Origin: JAVVUJ01 sp964461765
GTDB lineage: Bacteria > Bacillota > Clostridia > Peptostreptococcales > Anaerovoracaceae
NCBI GenBank assembly: GCA_964461765.1
Contig: CAYWVS010000003.1
Coordinates: 1 to 64,000, forward strand
Direction of reading: 5' to 3'
DNA length: 64,000 nucleotides
This document shows positions 43,916 through 51,308 of this stretch, one piece after another. The notes beneath the pieces are model-generated. The model made no database searches, was not told where the DNA came from, and saw only the letters and a list, made by a program, of their open reading frames with translations. The first letter of the stretch is position 1, and each line of letters starts with the position of its first letter. Position numbers and translations under genes: made by a program.

Positions 43916-43945
43916 AAAATGCGAGTCAAATAAGACTCGCATTTT
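43916..43945 (+). terminator. Terminator/dyad between regulator and GRE operon
   Basis: AAAATGCGAGTC (43916-43927) pairs perfectly with GACTCGCATTTT (43934-43945) around AAATAA, followed by CTTTGTTT. It is a good intrinsic terminator for the regulator gene; at about 85 bp upstream of the -24 element it could also be the activator's binding site. Confidence 0.75.
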
Positions 43946-44015
43946 CTTTGTTTAAATTTTATAAATCCTTTAGAAAATGTTTAAAATCTAATGGTTCTGT
44001 GAGAAGAGTTTATTT

Positions 44016-44030
44016 TGGCATAGAATTTGC
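44016..44030 (+). promoter_or_regulatory. Sigma-54 promoter of the glycyl-radical enzyme operon
   Basis: TGGCAT (44016-44021), five bases, TTGC (44027-44030), followed by G. Spacing is exact and only one base departs from TGGCAC. The predicted leader is about 55 nt. Confidence 0.83.
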
Positions 44031-44097
44031 GTTTAGTAAACTCAGTTAATATTAAACTTTCTTAAAAATTGAATTAATAATAAAAGGAGGAATATAG

Positions 44098-46329
44098 ATG
44101 GATTCTTGGAATGGATTTAAAGGTAATTTATGGAAAACAGAAGTAAACGTTAGAGATTTTATACAAGAAAATTATACACCCTATGAGGGTGATGAATCTT
44201 TTTTAGTTGGTGCCACAGAGGCCACGCAAACATTATGGAAAAAAGTATTGCATTACTATGACCTTGAGAGAAAAAATGGCGGTGTTTATAAGGTGGATAC
44301 AAAGGTACCCTCAACCATAACATCCCACAAACCCGGATATATAGAAAAAGACTTGGAAAAAATTGTGGGTTTGCAAACTGACGAACCTCTAAAAAGAGCT
44401 ATTTTCCCAAGAGGTGGTCTTCCAGCATTGGAAGAAGCTTTAGAAAGTTATGGTTATACACTGGATGAAGCCATAAAAGAGATTTACACTCGTTATGCCA
44501 AAACTCACAATGCAGGGGTAATGGATGTCTATACACCGGAAATCAAAAAGGCGTGCAATGCAGGAATCATTACAGGCTTGCCTGATAATTATGGAAGAGG
44601 AAGACATATCGGTGATTATAGAAGAATTGCCCTTTATGGACTTGACTATATTATCTCTCAAAAGGAACAAGAGTTTCAATTACTGGAGCCGGGAGAAATT
44701 ACACCTGAAATAATTCAACAGAGAGAGGAAATTGCTGAACAATTAAAATGTTTGGAAGAATTCCTCAAAATGTGTATAGACTATGGCTTTGATGTATCCA
44801 AGCCTGCCGGCACAGCTCAAGAGGCGATTCAATTTATATATTTTACTATATTGGCTGCGGGAAAACATCATGATGGAGTAACCATTTCCCTGGGGCGTAC
44901 GGCTACTTTTGTGGATATTTATATTGAAAGGGATTTGAGAAATGGTGTCATTACAGAAGTAGAAGCTCAGGAGCTGATCGATCACTTCATTATGAAGCTG
45001 AGAATCATCCGTTTCCTAAGGTCTCCAAGTTACAATGAACTGTTTTCAGGAGACCCTACTTGGATTACAGAATCCTTGGGAGGTATGGGAATTGACGGAA
45101 GAGTAATGGTAACGAAAACTTCCTACCGTTATCTTCACACCCTATACAACTTAGGCGTTGGACCTGAGCCAAATTTGACTATACTTTGGTCTGAGCGTTT
45201 GCCGGAAACTTGGAAGAAGTACTGTGCCAAGGTATCCATTGAAACATCTGCCATTCAATATGAAAATGATGATTTAATGAGACCTCAGTTTGGTGACGAT
45301 TATGCCATCTCAGGGTGTGTAGGTGCATTGGAAATAGGTAAGGCAACTCAATACTTCGGAGCTCGTATCAACCTGCCAAAAGCACTTTTATATGCCATTA
45401 ACGGAGGAGTTGATGAAAAAACCGGAGAGCAGATTTCTCCAAAATTTGCGCCAATTACCTCAGATTATCTTGATTTTGACGAAGTGTTAGAAAGATTTTA
45501 TCAAATTCAAAAATGGCTTGTAAGCATTTACGTTCCCGCGGTAAACATGATCCATTATATGCATGATAAATATGCCTATGAGGCTTTCCAAATGTCACTT
45601 CATGACTTAAATATTAAACGCTATGAAACCTTTGGTGTAGCGGGGCTTGCCATTGCGGTTGATTCCCTTATGGCTATAAAAAATGCGAAGGTAAAAGTCA
45701 TCCGAAATGATCAAGGAATTGCTGTAGATTTCCAAACCATAGGAAGCTACGTTCCGTTTGGAAACAGCAATGAAGAAACAGATCAAATGGCAGTTAAACT
45801 AACCAGAGATTTTTACAAAATGGTCAGCACTCATAAGATGTATCGAAACGCTAAGCCTACTTTTTCCATTTTAACCATTACCTCAAATGTGGTGTATGGA
45901 AAAATGACCGGGGCAACCCCTTGCGGAAGACCTGCGGACGCTCCCTTCTCGCCAGGTGCAAATCCCATGAACGGAAGAGATACCAATGGTTCGGTGGCTT
46001 CCTTAACCTCTGTCAGTGAGTTGCCCTACGGATGTGCCAGCGATGGAATTTCATATACCTTTGCCATAGCACCTCCTGCCTTGGGAAAAGATATTCCTAC
46101 CAGAAGAGATAACCTTGTAAATCTGTTGGACGGATATTTTACGCCTAACGGAGGTCAGCACTTAAATGTGAATGTATTTGACCGATCTCTACTGGAAGAT
46201 GCCATGGAACATCCGGAACAATATCCTCAGCTCACCATAAGAGTATCGGGATACGCTGTAAATTTTGTTAAATTAACAAAGGAACAGCAGCTAGATGTTA
46301 TTTCCAGAACCATTAATGAAAGAGTCTAA
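44098..46329 (+). CDS. Pyruvate formate-lyase-like glycyl radical enzyme lacking the first active-site cysteine
   Basis: A 743-residue glycyl radical enzyme close to PFL along its whole length. The radical glycine is G718 in RVSGYAV. Pyruvate-binding residues of E. coli PFL seem conserved: R167 in YGRGR, W322 in GDPTW and R423 in YFGAR. However, the PFL Cys-Cys pair (C418-C419) reads Gly406-Cys407 here (AISGCV), so only the cysteine aligning with C419 remains. That is the arrangement of non-PFL glycyl radical enzymes (dehydratases, lyases), which use one thiyl radical; the first PFL cysteine carries the acyl group in formate-lyase chemistry. I therefore doubt a pyruvate formate-lyase role. 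First gene of a sigma-54 operon, AGGAGG before ATG, followed by its activase, an enolase-superfamily enzyme and a BCCT transporter. Substrate is probably a small carboxylate; reaction unknown. Confidence 0.88.
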   Translation: MDSWNGFKGNLWKTEVNVRDFIQENYTPYEGDESFLVGATEATQTLWKKVLHYYDLERKNGGVYKVDTKVPSTITSHKPGYIEKDLEKIVGLQTDEPLKRAIFPRGGLPALEEALESYGYTLDEAIKEIYTRYAKTHNAGVMDVYTPEIKKACNAGIITGLPDNYGRGRHIGDYRRIALYGLDYIISQKEQEFQLLEPGEITPEIIQQREEIAEQLKCLEEFLKMCIDYGFDVSKPAGTAQEAIQFIYFTILAAGKHHDGVTISLGRTATFVDIYIERDLRNGVITEVEAQELIDHFIMKLRIIRFLRSPSYNELFSGDPTWITESLGGMGIDGRVMVTKTSYRYLHTLYNLGVGPEPNLTILWSERLPETWKKYCAKVSIETSAIQYENDDLMRPQFGDDYAISGCVGALEIGKATQYFGARINLPKALLYAINGGVDEKTGEQISPKFAPITSDYLDFDEVLERFYQIQKWLVSIYVPAVNMIHYMHDKYAYEAFQMSLHDLNIKRYETFGVAGLAIAVDSLMAIKNAKVKVIRNDQGIAVDFQTIGSYVPFGNSNEETDQMAVKLTRDFYKMVSTHKMYRNAKPTFSILTITSNVVYGKMTGATPCGRPADAPFSPGANPMNGRDTNGSVASLTSVSELPYGCASDGISYTFAIAPPALGKDIPTRRDNLVNLLDGYFTPNGGQHLNVNVFDRSLLEDAMEHPEQYPQLTIRVSGYAVNFVKLTKEQQLDVISRTINERV

Positions 46330-46336
46330 GTGAACT

Positions 46337-47083
46337 ATGAGTTTTAACAAAACTAATCCGACTATGGGAAAAATTCATTCTTTTGAAAGCTTTGGCACTG
46401 TTGACGGTCCCGGATTACGGCTTGTGGTTTTTATGCAAGGATGTACTTTTAGATGTCTGTATTGTCACAACCCTGATACTTTTGAGTTAAACGCCGCTCC
46501 TTTTTTAGTAAACCCTGAAGAAGTATTTGAAAAAATGCAAAAATTTAAGCCTTACTATAAAAAAGGAGGGGTGACGGTTTCAGGGGGGGAACCTTTGCTT
46601 CAGTCTACATTTGTAAAAGAGCTGTTTCAACTGTGTAAGGAGGATGACATCCACACTGCACTTGATACGGCAGGTTCCGTTTTGACAGATGAAGTAAAGG
46701 AACTGTTGGAATACACGGACTTGGTGCTGTTGGATATAAAATGTATGGATCCTGACCTGCATAAAGTGCTTACGGGGCATCCTCTTAAGCCTACTCTGGA
46801 TTTTGCGGAATACTTATCTGATCAGAAAATTCCCACATGGATTCGTTACGTTTTAGTACCGGGTATTACGGATGAAGAAAAGCTAATAAAAGAGCATGCA
46901 GACTATATTTGTAAATTAAAAAATGTAGAAAGAGTTGAAATTTTACCCTTTCACAAGCTTGGGATTCACAAATACGAAAAACTTGGCTTAGAGTACCCCT
47001 TAAAAGACATAGAATCACCCACTTTACAGCAAGTAGAGCACACAAAGAATATATATAGAGGCAGAGGGCTGAAGGTTACATAG
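46337..47083 (+). CDS. Radical SAM glycyl-radical enzyme activating enzyme (PflA-like)
   Basis: A 248-residue radical SAM protein. The 4Fe-4S cluster motif CTFRCLYC (CxxxCxxC) is near residues 35-42, GGVTVSGGEPLLQ is the SAM-binding GGE motif, and the DIKCMDPDLHK segment lies in the core. There is no ferredoxin-like insert after the cluster, so it is of the short PflA type rather than the type with extra clusters found beside CutC, BSS or HPAD enzymes. It installs the glycyl radical at G718 of the preceding protein using S-adenosylmethionine. It lies 7 bp downstream of that gene. Confidence 0.92.
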   Translation: MSFNKTNPTMGKIHSFESFGTVDGPGLRLVVFMQGCTFRCLYCHNPDTFELNAAPFLVNPEEVFEKMQKFKPYYKKGGVTVSGGEPLLQSTFVKELFQLCKEDDIHTALDTAGSVLTDEVKELLEYTDLVLLDIKCMDPDLHKVLTGHPLKPTLDFAEYLSDQKIPTWIRYVLVPGITDEEKLIKEHADYICKLKNVERVEILPFHKLGIHKYEKLGLEYPLKDIESPTLQQVEHTKNIYRGRGLKVT

Positions 47084-47093
47084 TCTGCCTTTC

Positions 47094-47137
47094 GTCCACT
47101 ACCAAGGAGCAGCTGGATTTGACAAAAGTCAGTGGAC
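47094..47137 (+). repeat. Stem-loop after the activase gene
   Basis: GTCCACT (47094-47100) pairs with AGTGGAC (47131-47137) in the 207-bp gap before the enolase-superfamily gene. There is no U-tract. It could be a weak terminator or RNA-processing site within the operon. Confidence 0.4.
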
Positions 47138-47290
47138 AATCAAATTGCTAATTGCTTGTCTTCCCATTAATACAAATTAGTAAGCGTAGAGGAGGGAGAA
47201 TTTTAGCTTATGTATTAATGAATGGTATAGTATAAAATTTTGTATACAGTATTTTAAATATGTTATATAAGTAAAAAAGGAGAGAAACTC

Positions 47291-48457
47291 ATGGGAAACA
47301 ATATAAAGTCTATTGAATTCATCAGATTGGATGTTCCGGCTTCAGGATGGAGTGAAAATACCAACGTAATAAAGGTTACGGATGAAAATGGACTATACGG
47401 AATAGGAGAAGCAGATGGTTCTCCTAATGTAATAAAGGCTTATAGTGAGCTTGAAACAGAACATTTTCAACTTACCAATATTTGCGAGGTAGCCATTGGC
47501 AGAGATCCTATGGAATTTAAAGCAATTTGGGATGACATGTATGACAAAAGCAAATGGGTAGGCTCAAGAGGCGTGGGAATTTTTGCAATGTCAGGAATAG
47601 ATATGGCACTGTATGACCTTGCCGGAAAACAACATAATCTCCCTGTGTATAAACTTTTGGGAGGAAAGCACAGAGATGTGGTTACACCATATTTTACTCT
47701 TTACCCTTCTCATAACTTAGAAAATCCTACCGCAGATGATTACATCAGGATGTATGAGCCTTTATGTGCAAAAGCCAGAGAAAAAGGTTGCAAAGCAGTT
47801 AAGGTATGCTTATCTCCGGGAGTTATTTCCATTCACGATGATAAAGAAGTGGTAAGATACATAAAAGCTCTCAGAAAGCAACTGGGGGATGATATTAAAC
47901 TTCTAATCGATTTCCTTTATCGCTGGAATGACTGGCAGGCTGCACGTTGGACACTGAATAAATTAGAAGAGACAGACATTTATTTGGCAGAAGCTGTATT
48001 GCAGCATGATGATTTGGAAGGTCATAAGAAGCTTGCCAATACAGTAAGCACCAGAATCGGAGCTTGCGAAATGATGACAACTCATTATGAAATCATGGAA
48101 TGGGTAAAAAACACGAATATATCAGCTATTCAGTTAGACTGCAATAGAGCCGGAGGGCTTACGGCTATCATGAGAATACAGGAGCTTTGCGATAATTATA
48201 ACGTGCAATTAATGCCTCATGGATGGGCAACAGGAATTACAGGCGCTGCAATGAGACATTTTGGAATGGCTAGCAGAACCAGTATGCATCCTGAATATTT
48301 ACATAGCGATTTTTGGCCAGGTGAGTTAATTAACAACTTAACATTAGATGATCCTGAAATTATCGATGGAACTGTTGCGGGAAGCGAAGAACCCGGACTT
48401 GGTATGAAAATCAACAAAGAATACTTCAAGGAAAAGACAGGAGTTACGTTAGAGTAA
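47291..48457 (+). CDS. Enolase-superfamily enzyme (mandelate racemase/dehydratase subgroup)
   Basis: A 388-residue member of the enolase superfamily, which abstracts the proton alpha to a carboxylate to racemise or dehydrate. By position the metal ligands are D207, E234 and E260; the D283-H310 pair (QLDCNRAGG and MPHGWATG) is the mandelate-racemase general base. On the other face the usual KxK pair reads K171-V-C173, so the second lysine is replaced by cysteine. The N-terminal capping domain is normal. AAGGAG lies before the ATG; position 3' of the radical activase and 5' of a BCCT transporter puts it in the GRE pathway, probably acting on an alpha-hydroxy or alpha-amino/ammonio acid. Confidence 0.88.
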   Translation: MGNNIKSIEFIRLDVPASGWSENTNVIKVTDENGLYGIGEADGSPNVIKAYSELETEHFQLTNICEVAIGRDPMEFKAIWDDMYDKSKWVGSRGVGIFAMSGIDMALYDLAGKQHNLPVYKLLGGKHRDVVTPYFTLYPSHNLENPTADDYIRMYEPLCAKAREKGCKAVKVCLSPGVISIHDDKEVVRYIKALRKQLGDDIKLLIDFLYRWNDWQAARWTLNKLEETDIYLAEAVLQHDDLEGHKKLANTVSTRIGACEMMTTHYEIMEWVKNTNISAIQLDCNRAGGLTAIMRIQELCDNYNVQLMPHGWATGITGAAMRHFGMASRTSMHPEYLHSDFWPGELINNLTLDDPEIIDGTVAGSEEPGLGMKINKEYFKEKTGVTLE

Positions 48458-48482
48458 AATTTCATTGTTTGACTACTTACCT

Positions 48483-48506
48483 AAGGGACTCCGAAAGGAG
48501 ACCCTT
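48483..48506 (+). repeat. Stem-loop between enolase-superfamily and BCCT genes
   Basis: AAGGG-A-CTCC (48483-48492) pairs with GGAG-A-CCCTT (48497-48506) around GAAA, with one A/A mismatch. GNRA-type loop, no U-tract; likely mRNA stability element. Confidence 0.55.
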
Positions 48507-48561
48507 CACAGAATTTATTTAAAAGATTATATATAATATTTAATTAAGGAGGCCAAGTTTA

Positions 48562-50142
48562 ATGGAAAGTACTAGTAACATAACAAAGAGATCCATAGAT
48601 ATTGTTGCAGTAGTAATTGTTTTTATCGTAGTTTTAATGTTAGGGTCTTGGTTAATTCTGAAACCTGAAGCGGCAGTGTCAACCATCAATGCCATACAAG
48701 GAGCTTCAATCAAAGTATTGACGCCATTCTATTTATGGTTAGGTCTGGCATGTCTGATCTATATTATCTATTTCTCTTTTTCCAAATATGGAAATATCAG
48801 ATTTGGAAATGGAAAGCCTGAATTTAATACCTTCAACTGGCTTGTAATGATGTTTTGCGCCGGTATGGGATCCAGCATGATGCTTTGGTCCATCGTGGAA
48901 CCTTTGTATTATGTTTCCGGCCCTCCTATGGGTGCAGAGCCTTTCAGCAACAAGGCATATGAGTTGGCAGGTACATACGGAATTTATCACTGGACATTTA
49001 TTGCGTGGGCATTTTTTGCAGTAGGTGCCATTCCGCTCTGTTACAGATTCTATATATTAAAGAAACCGGGGTTATCTTTATCCGCAGCTTGCGAAGGTGT
49101 TTTGGGTGATACCATCTACGGTCCTATTGGAAAACTTATAGAAATTATTGTAGTGTTTGGTATTTTAGGAGGTCACGGTACAACTCTTGTATTGGGAATT
49201 CCTATGATTCAAAACAATGTTGCGAATCTCTTTGGAGTCCCTGATACATTGGCAACAGGTATTATTCTCATCGCCATTGTTACGGGACTGTTCATGGCAA
49301 GCTCTTGGTTGGGTTTAGACAAAGGGATGAAAAACCTTTCAAAATATAATGCCTATTTTGCTATCGCTTTAGCTGTATATTTCTTGGCTGTTGGCCCCAC
49401 TCTTTTTCAATTGGAGTTATTTACCAATGCTATGGGATATATGACTAATAACTTCTTATTTATGAGCTTGTGGACGGATCCTGTTGCACAGGGTGGTTTC
49501 CCCGGGGGTTGGACTGCATTTTACTGGGCTTGGTGGCTTGCATTAGGTCCATGGATGTGGATTTTTACCACAAGGATTTCCAGAGGAAGAACACTTCGGG
49601 GAATTATGATGGGGATGGTAATCGCCGGAAGTGCAGGCTGTATGCTTTATTTCTGCGCATTAGGTGGTTACACTTTAGACATTCAGCTTGGTGGTCAATT
49701 GGATTTGGTTGCTGTTCTCAATGAAAGTGGTCAGCCTCAAACTATTACAAACGTGGTGTTGACCCTCCCTGCAGGTCAAGTAGTCTTATTTGTTTGGGCT
49801 ATTATCGCCATTATCTTTTTAGCTACAACCTTAGATTCCTCTTCCTATACTTTGGCTGCAACTACTACTATTGGATTGCGTCAAGGAGAGAATCCAGCCA
49901 GATTGTTTAAGCTTTTCTGGGCTGTAATGTTAGCTGTAGTTCCTTGCAGTCTATTATTTGCAGGAGCTAACTTAAAAGCGTTCCAATCTATGGCGATTTT
50001 AACAGCGACTCCAATCGCTATTTTTACCATCATTGCTTTGATCGGTGGTGCTAAATGGATTTTCCGTGATTATGCAGGATTAACTAAAGAACAAATTATC
50101 CTACAGGAAAATAAGAAAATCAATATGCCTGTGGAAGAATAA
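48562..50142 (+). CDS. BCCT-family transporter
   Basis: A 526-residue transporter of the betaine/carnitine/choline family with about twelve membrane helices. The tryptophan-rich signature of helix 8 (GWTAFYWAWWLALGPWMW) and the following FTTRISRGRTLR segment are diagnostic. The glycine-rich unwound part of helix 3 reads GMGSS rather than GMGIG of Na-coupled betaine carriers, so the coupling mode (Na symport or substrate/product antiport as in CaiT) is open. The short C-terminal tail argues against an osmosensing role. Within the GRE operon it is probably the uptake or exchange system for the pathway's quaternary or methylated-amine substrate. Confidence 0.92.
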   Translation: MESTSNITKRSIDIVAVVIVFIVVLMLGSWLILKPEAAVSTINAIQGASIKVLTPFYLWLGLACLIYIIYFSFSKYGNIRFGNGKPEFNTFNWLVMMFCAGMGSSMMLWSIVEPLYYVSGPPMGAEPFSNKAYELAGTYGIYHWTFIAWAFFAVGAIPLCYRFYILKKPGLSLSAACEGVLGDTIYGPIGKLIEIIVVFGILGGHGTTLVLGIPMIQNNVANLFGVPDTLATGIILIAIVTGLFMASSWLGLDKGMKNLSKYNAYFAIALAVYFLAVGPTLFQLELFTNAMGYMTNNFLFMSLWTDPVAQGGFPGGWTAFYWAWWLALGPWMWIFTTRISRGRTLRGIMMGMVIAGSAGCMLYFCALGGYTLDIQLGGQLDLVAVLNESGQPQTITNVVLTLPAGQVVLFVWAIIAIIFLATTLDSSSYTLAATTTIGLRQGENPARLFKLFWAVMLAVVPCSLLFAGANLKAFQSMAILTATPIAIFTIIALIGGAKWIFRDYAGLTKEQIILQENKKINMPVEE

Positions 50143-50151
50143 TTAATTTTT

Positions 50152-50199
50152 AACCTGTCAATGAGGCAAATAAAATTATTTTCCAATCATTGATAGGTT
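50152..50199 (+). repeat. Stem-loop between BCCT and VOC-like genes
   Basis: AACCTGTCAATGA (50152-50164) pairs with TCATTGATAGGTT (50187-50199), 13 bp with one G-U type mismatch. It is the third stem-loop separating genes of this operon. Confidence 0.55.
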
Positions 50200-50224
50200 A
50201 GTTTTAAGATAAAGAGGTTTTATT

Positions 50225-50548
50225 ATGAAATTTTTACATTTAGGGATACCTACAAAAGAAAAACTTGAAGACAAAAAGTATGCTTATGTAGAAAAAATAA
50301 AGTTATACATAACCAATCCTGACGATCACGAATACAAGCTTCAATTTGCATGGGTAGCTCCGGATTCTCCGCTACCGGAAATCGTCAGAAAAGAAAATCA
50401 TTTATCCGTTCAGGTGGGCAATATAGACGAATCTCTCGAGGAATTTGACTATGTTGCATACCCGCCGGTGGCAGTAAATGAAAAGCTGAAAATTTGTTTT
50501 GCGGTGAAAGACAATGTTCTTTTTGAACTAACTGAATATTTAAATTAG
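50225..50548 (+). CDS. Small VOC-fold (glyoxalase/dioxygenase-like) protein
   Basis: A 107-residue protein with a pattern suggesting the vicinal-oxygen-chelate fold: FLHLGIP at the N-terminus (H5), a helix, a beta-rich middle, then HLSVQV with H59 followed by NIDESLEEF, and a terminal strand VLFELTEYL with E101/E104. H5, H59 and a C-terminal Glu are in the places where VOC proteins bind a divalent metal. It is the last gene of the GRE operon. Possible roles are an epimerase or lyase on a pathway intermediate, or a binding protein. Family assignment is tentative. Confidence 0.6.
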   Translation: MKFLHLGIPTKEKLEDKKYAYVEKIKLYITNPDDHEYKLQFAWVAPDSPLPEIVRKENHLSVQVGNIDESLEEFDYVAYPPVAVNEKLKICFAVKDNVLFELTEYLN

Positions 50549-50558
50549 TTAAAGATAC

Positions 50559-50589
50559 TTGACATCTATTTTAAATGTGATAATATAAT
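50559..50589 (+). promoter_or_regulatory. Promoter of the candidate RNA
   Basis: TTGACA (50559-50564) and TATAAT (50584-50589) are both consensus, with a long 19-bp spacer; TAATAT at 50581 gives 16 bp. It lies 10 bp after the VOC-like gene. Confidence 0.55.
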
Positions 50590-50597
50590 AGATAAAT

Positions 50598-50683
50598 GAG
50601 GTTACCGCTTTTACAGTGGCGGTCAATCCCTATATTTAAGGAATAGAGTCGCCTAGCTAAAAGTTAGGCGGTTTCTACTTTTT
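50598..50683 (+). ncRNA. Candidate structured RNA or riboswitch-like leader with intrinsic terminator
   Basis: After a promoter, a first hairpin GG..ACCGC (50600-50608) / GCGGT....CC (50619-50629) with an asymmetric internal loop is followed by a second, CGCCTAGCT (50650-50658) / AGTTAGGCG (50662-50670) with one G-U pair and an AAA loop, then GTTTCTACTTTTT. Aptamer-like stem plus terminator is the layout of a riboswitch; the downstream gene (50890) is a broken permease. I cannot assign it to a known class. Confidence 0.45.
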
Positions 50684-50889
50684 ACGAGAATATATCATCA
50701 AACAGATTGTGATTACTCCTATAATTACTAAGCAAAAATAGCATTAACGAAAACATATTTCAAGGGTTTTATAATTTAATTCAGCTAAATTGTCATATTT
50801 CCTAAGCAGAATAAGCATATTGTGTGAAAATAAAGTATAGTAAAATAATGTTGTAGTTATACAGCATTATTTTTGTGAAGGAGGAAATT

Positions 50890-51054
50890 ATGAGCAATAC
50901 TAACTTGACACCGGGAAGTGAAACGAAGCTTAAAAGAACTCTGACCCTTCCCCTATTGATTATCTTTGGACTGGCATATTTGGCGCCTACAGTTGTTTTT
51001 AACTATTACGGCATGTTCACACAAATGACGGAGGGAATGTACACCCCCTTATAA
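50890..51054 (+). pseudogene. N-terminal remnant of an APC-type amino-acid permease
   Basis: Beginning at ATG 50890 behind AGGAGG, 54 codons encode a short polar start and one membrane helix (LPLLIIFGLAYLAPTVVFNYYG) followed by FTQMTEGM, the typical start of an APC-superfamily amino-acid transporter. The frame stops at TAA 51052 just after a C5 run; a full permease would need about 450 residues. The rest is missing, so this is a truncated gene, probably by internal deletion. Confidence 0.7.
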
Positions 51055-51056
51055 AT

Positions 51057-51206
51057 AAGGCGAATAAATCCACAGAAAAAATAACACGAAAGAAAACAAT
51101 TCATATAGAAGTGAACGACGAAGACCATATTGAAGAGATCATAAGGATCATCGATGAGTCACTTAAAAAAAAGTTCGGTCAAGCTGATTTCACCATTGTA
51201 AATTAA
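51057..51206 (+). pseudogene. C-terminal remnant, perhaps tail of the same decayed gene
   Basis: In another frame, 49 codons end at TAA 51204. They encode a charged segment (IHIEVNDEDHIEEIIRIIDESL) closing with a small beta-like end. One extra base in the C5 run at 51044-51048 would fuse it to the permease start, suggesting that a large internal deletion joined the two ends and a frameshift followed. The family of the segment is unknown. Confidence 0.45.
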
Positions 51207-51308
51207 AAGTAATGTATGAAGTATTTAGAAATGAAAAAAGCAAGTAGTCTTTGAGGAAAATAAACTTTAGAGAGATAATGTGAATGATGATGGATACCAT
51301 GGCATAAA

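Larger units (their letters stand above)
50549..51308. other. Gap with candidate RNA and decayed gene
   Basis: This 760-bp stretch holds a promoter, a candidate structured RNA ending in a terminator, and remnants of an amino-acid permease gene (all listed). The remaining sequence (50690-50880, 51207-51300) is A+T rich without recognisable features. Confidence 0.6.

Noticed and set aside
44098..46329. Routine annotation as pyruvate formate-lyase (pflB)
   Set aside because: The first of the two PFL catalytic cysteines is Gly, and the neighbours are not those of a fermentative pfl locus.
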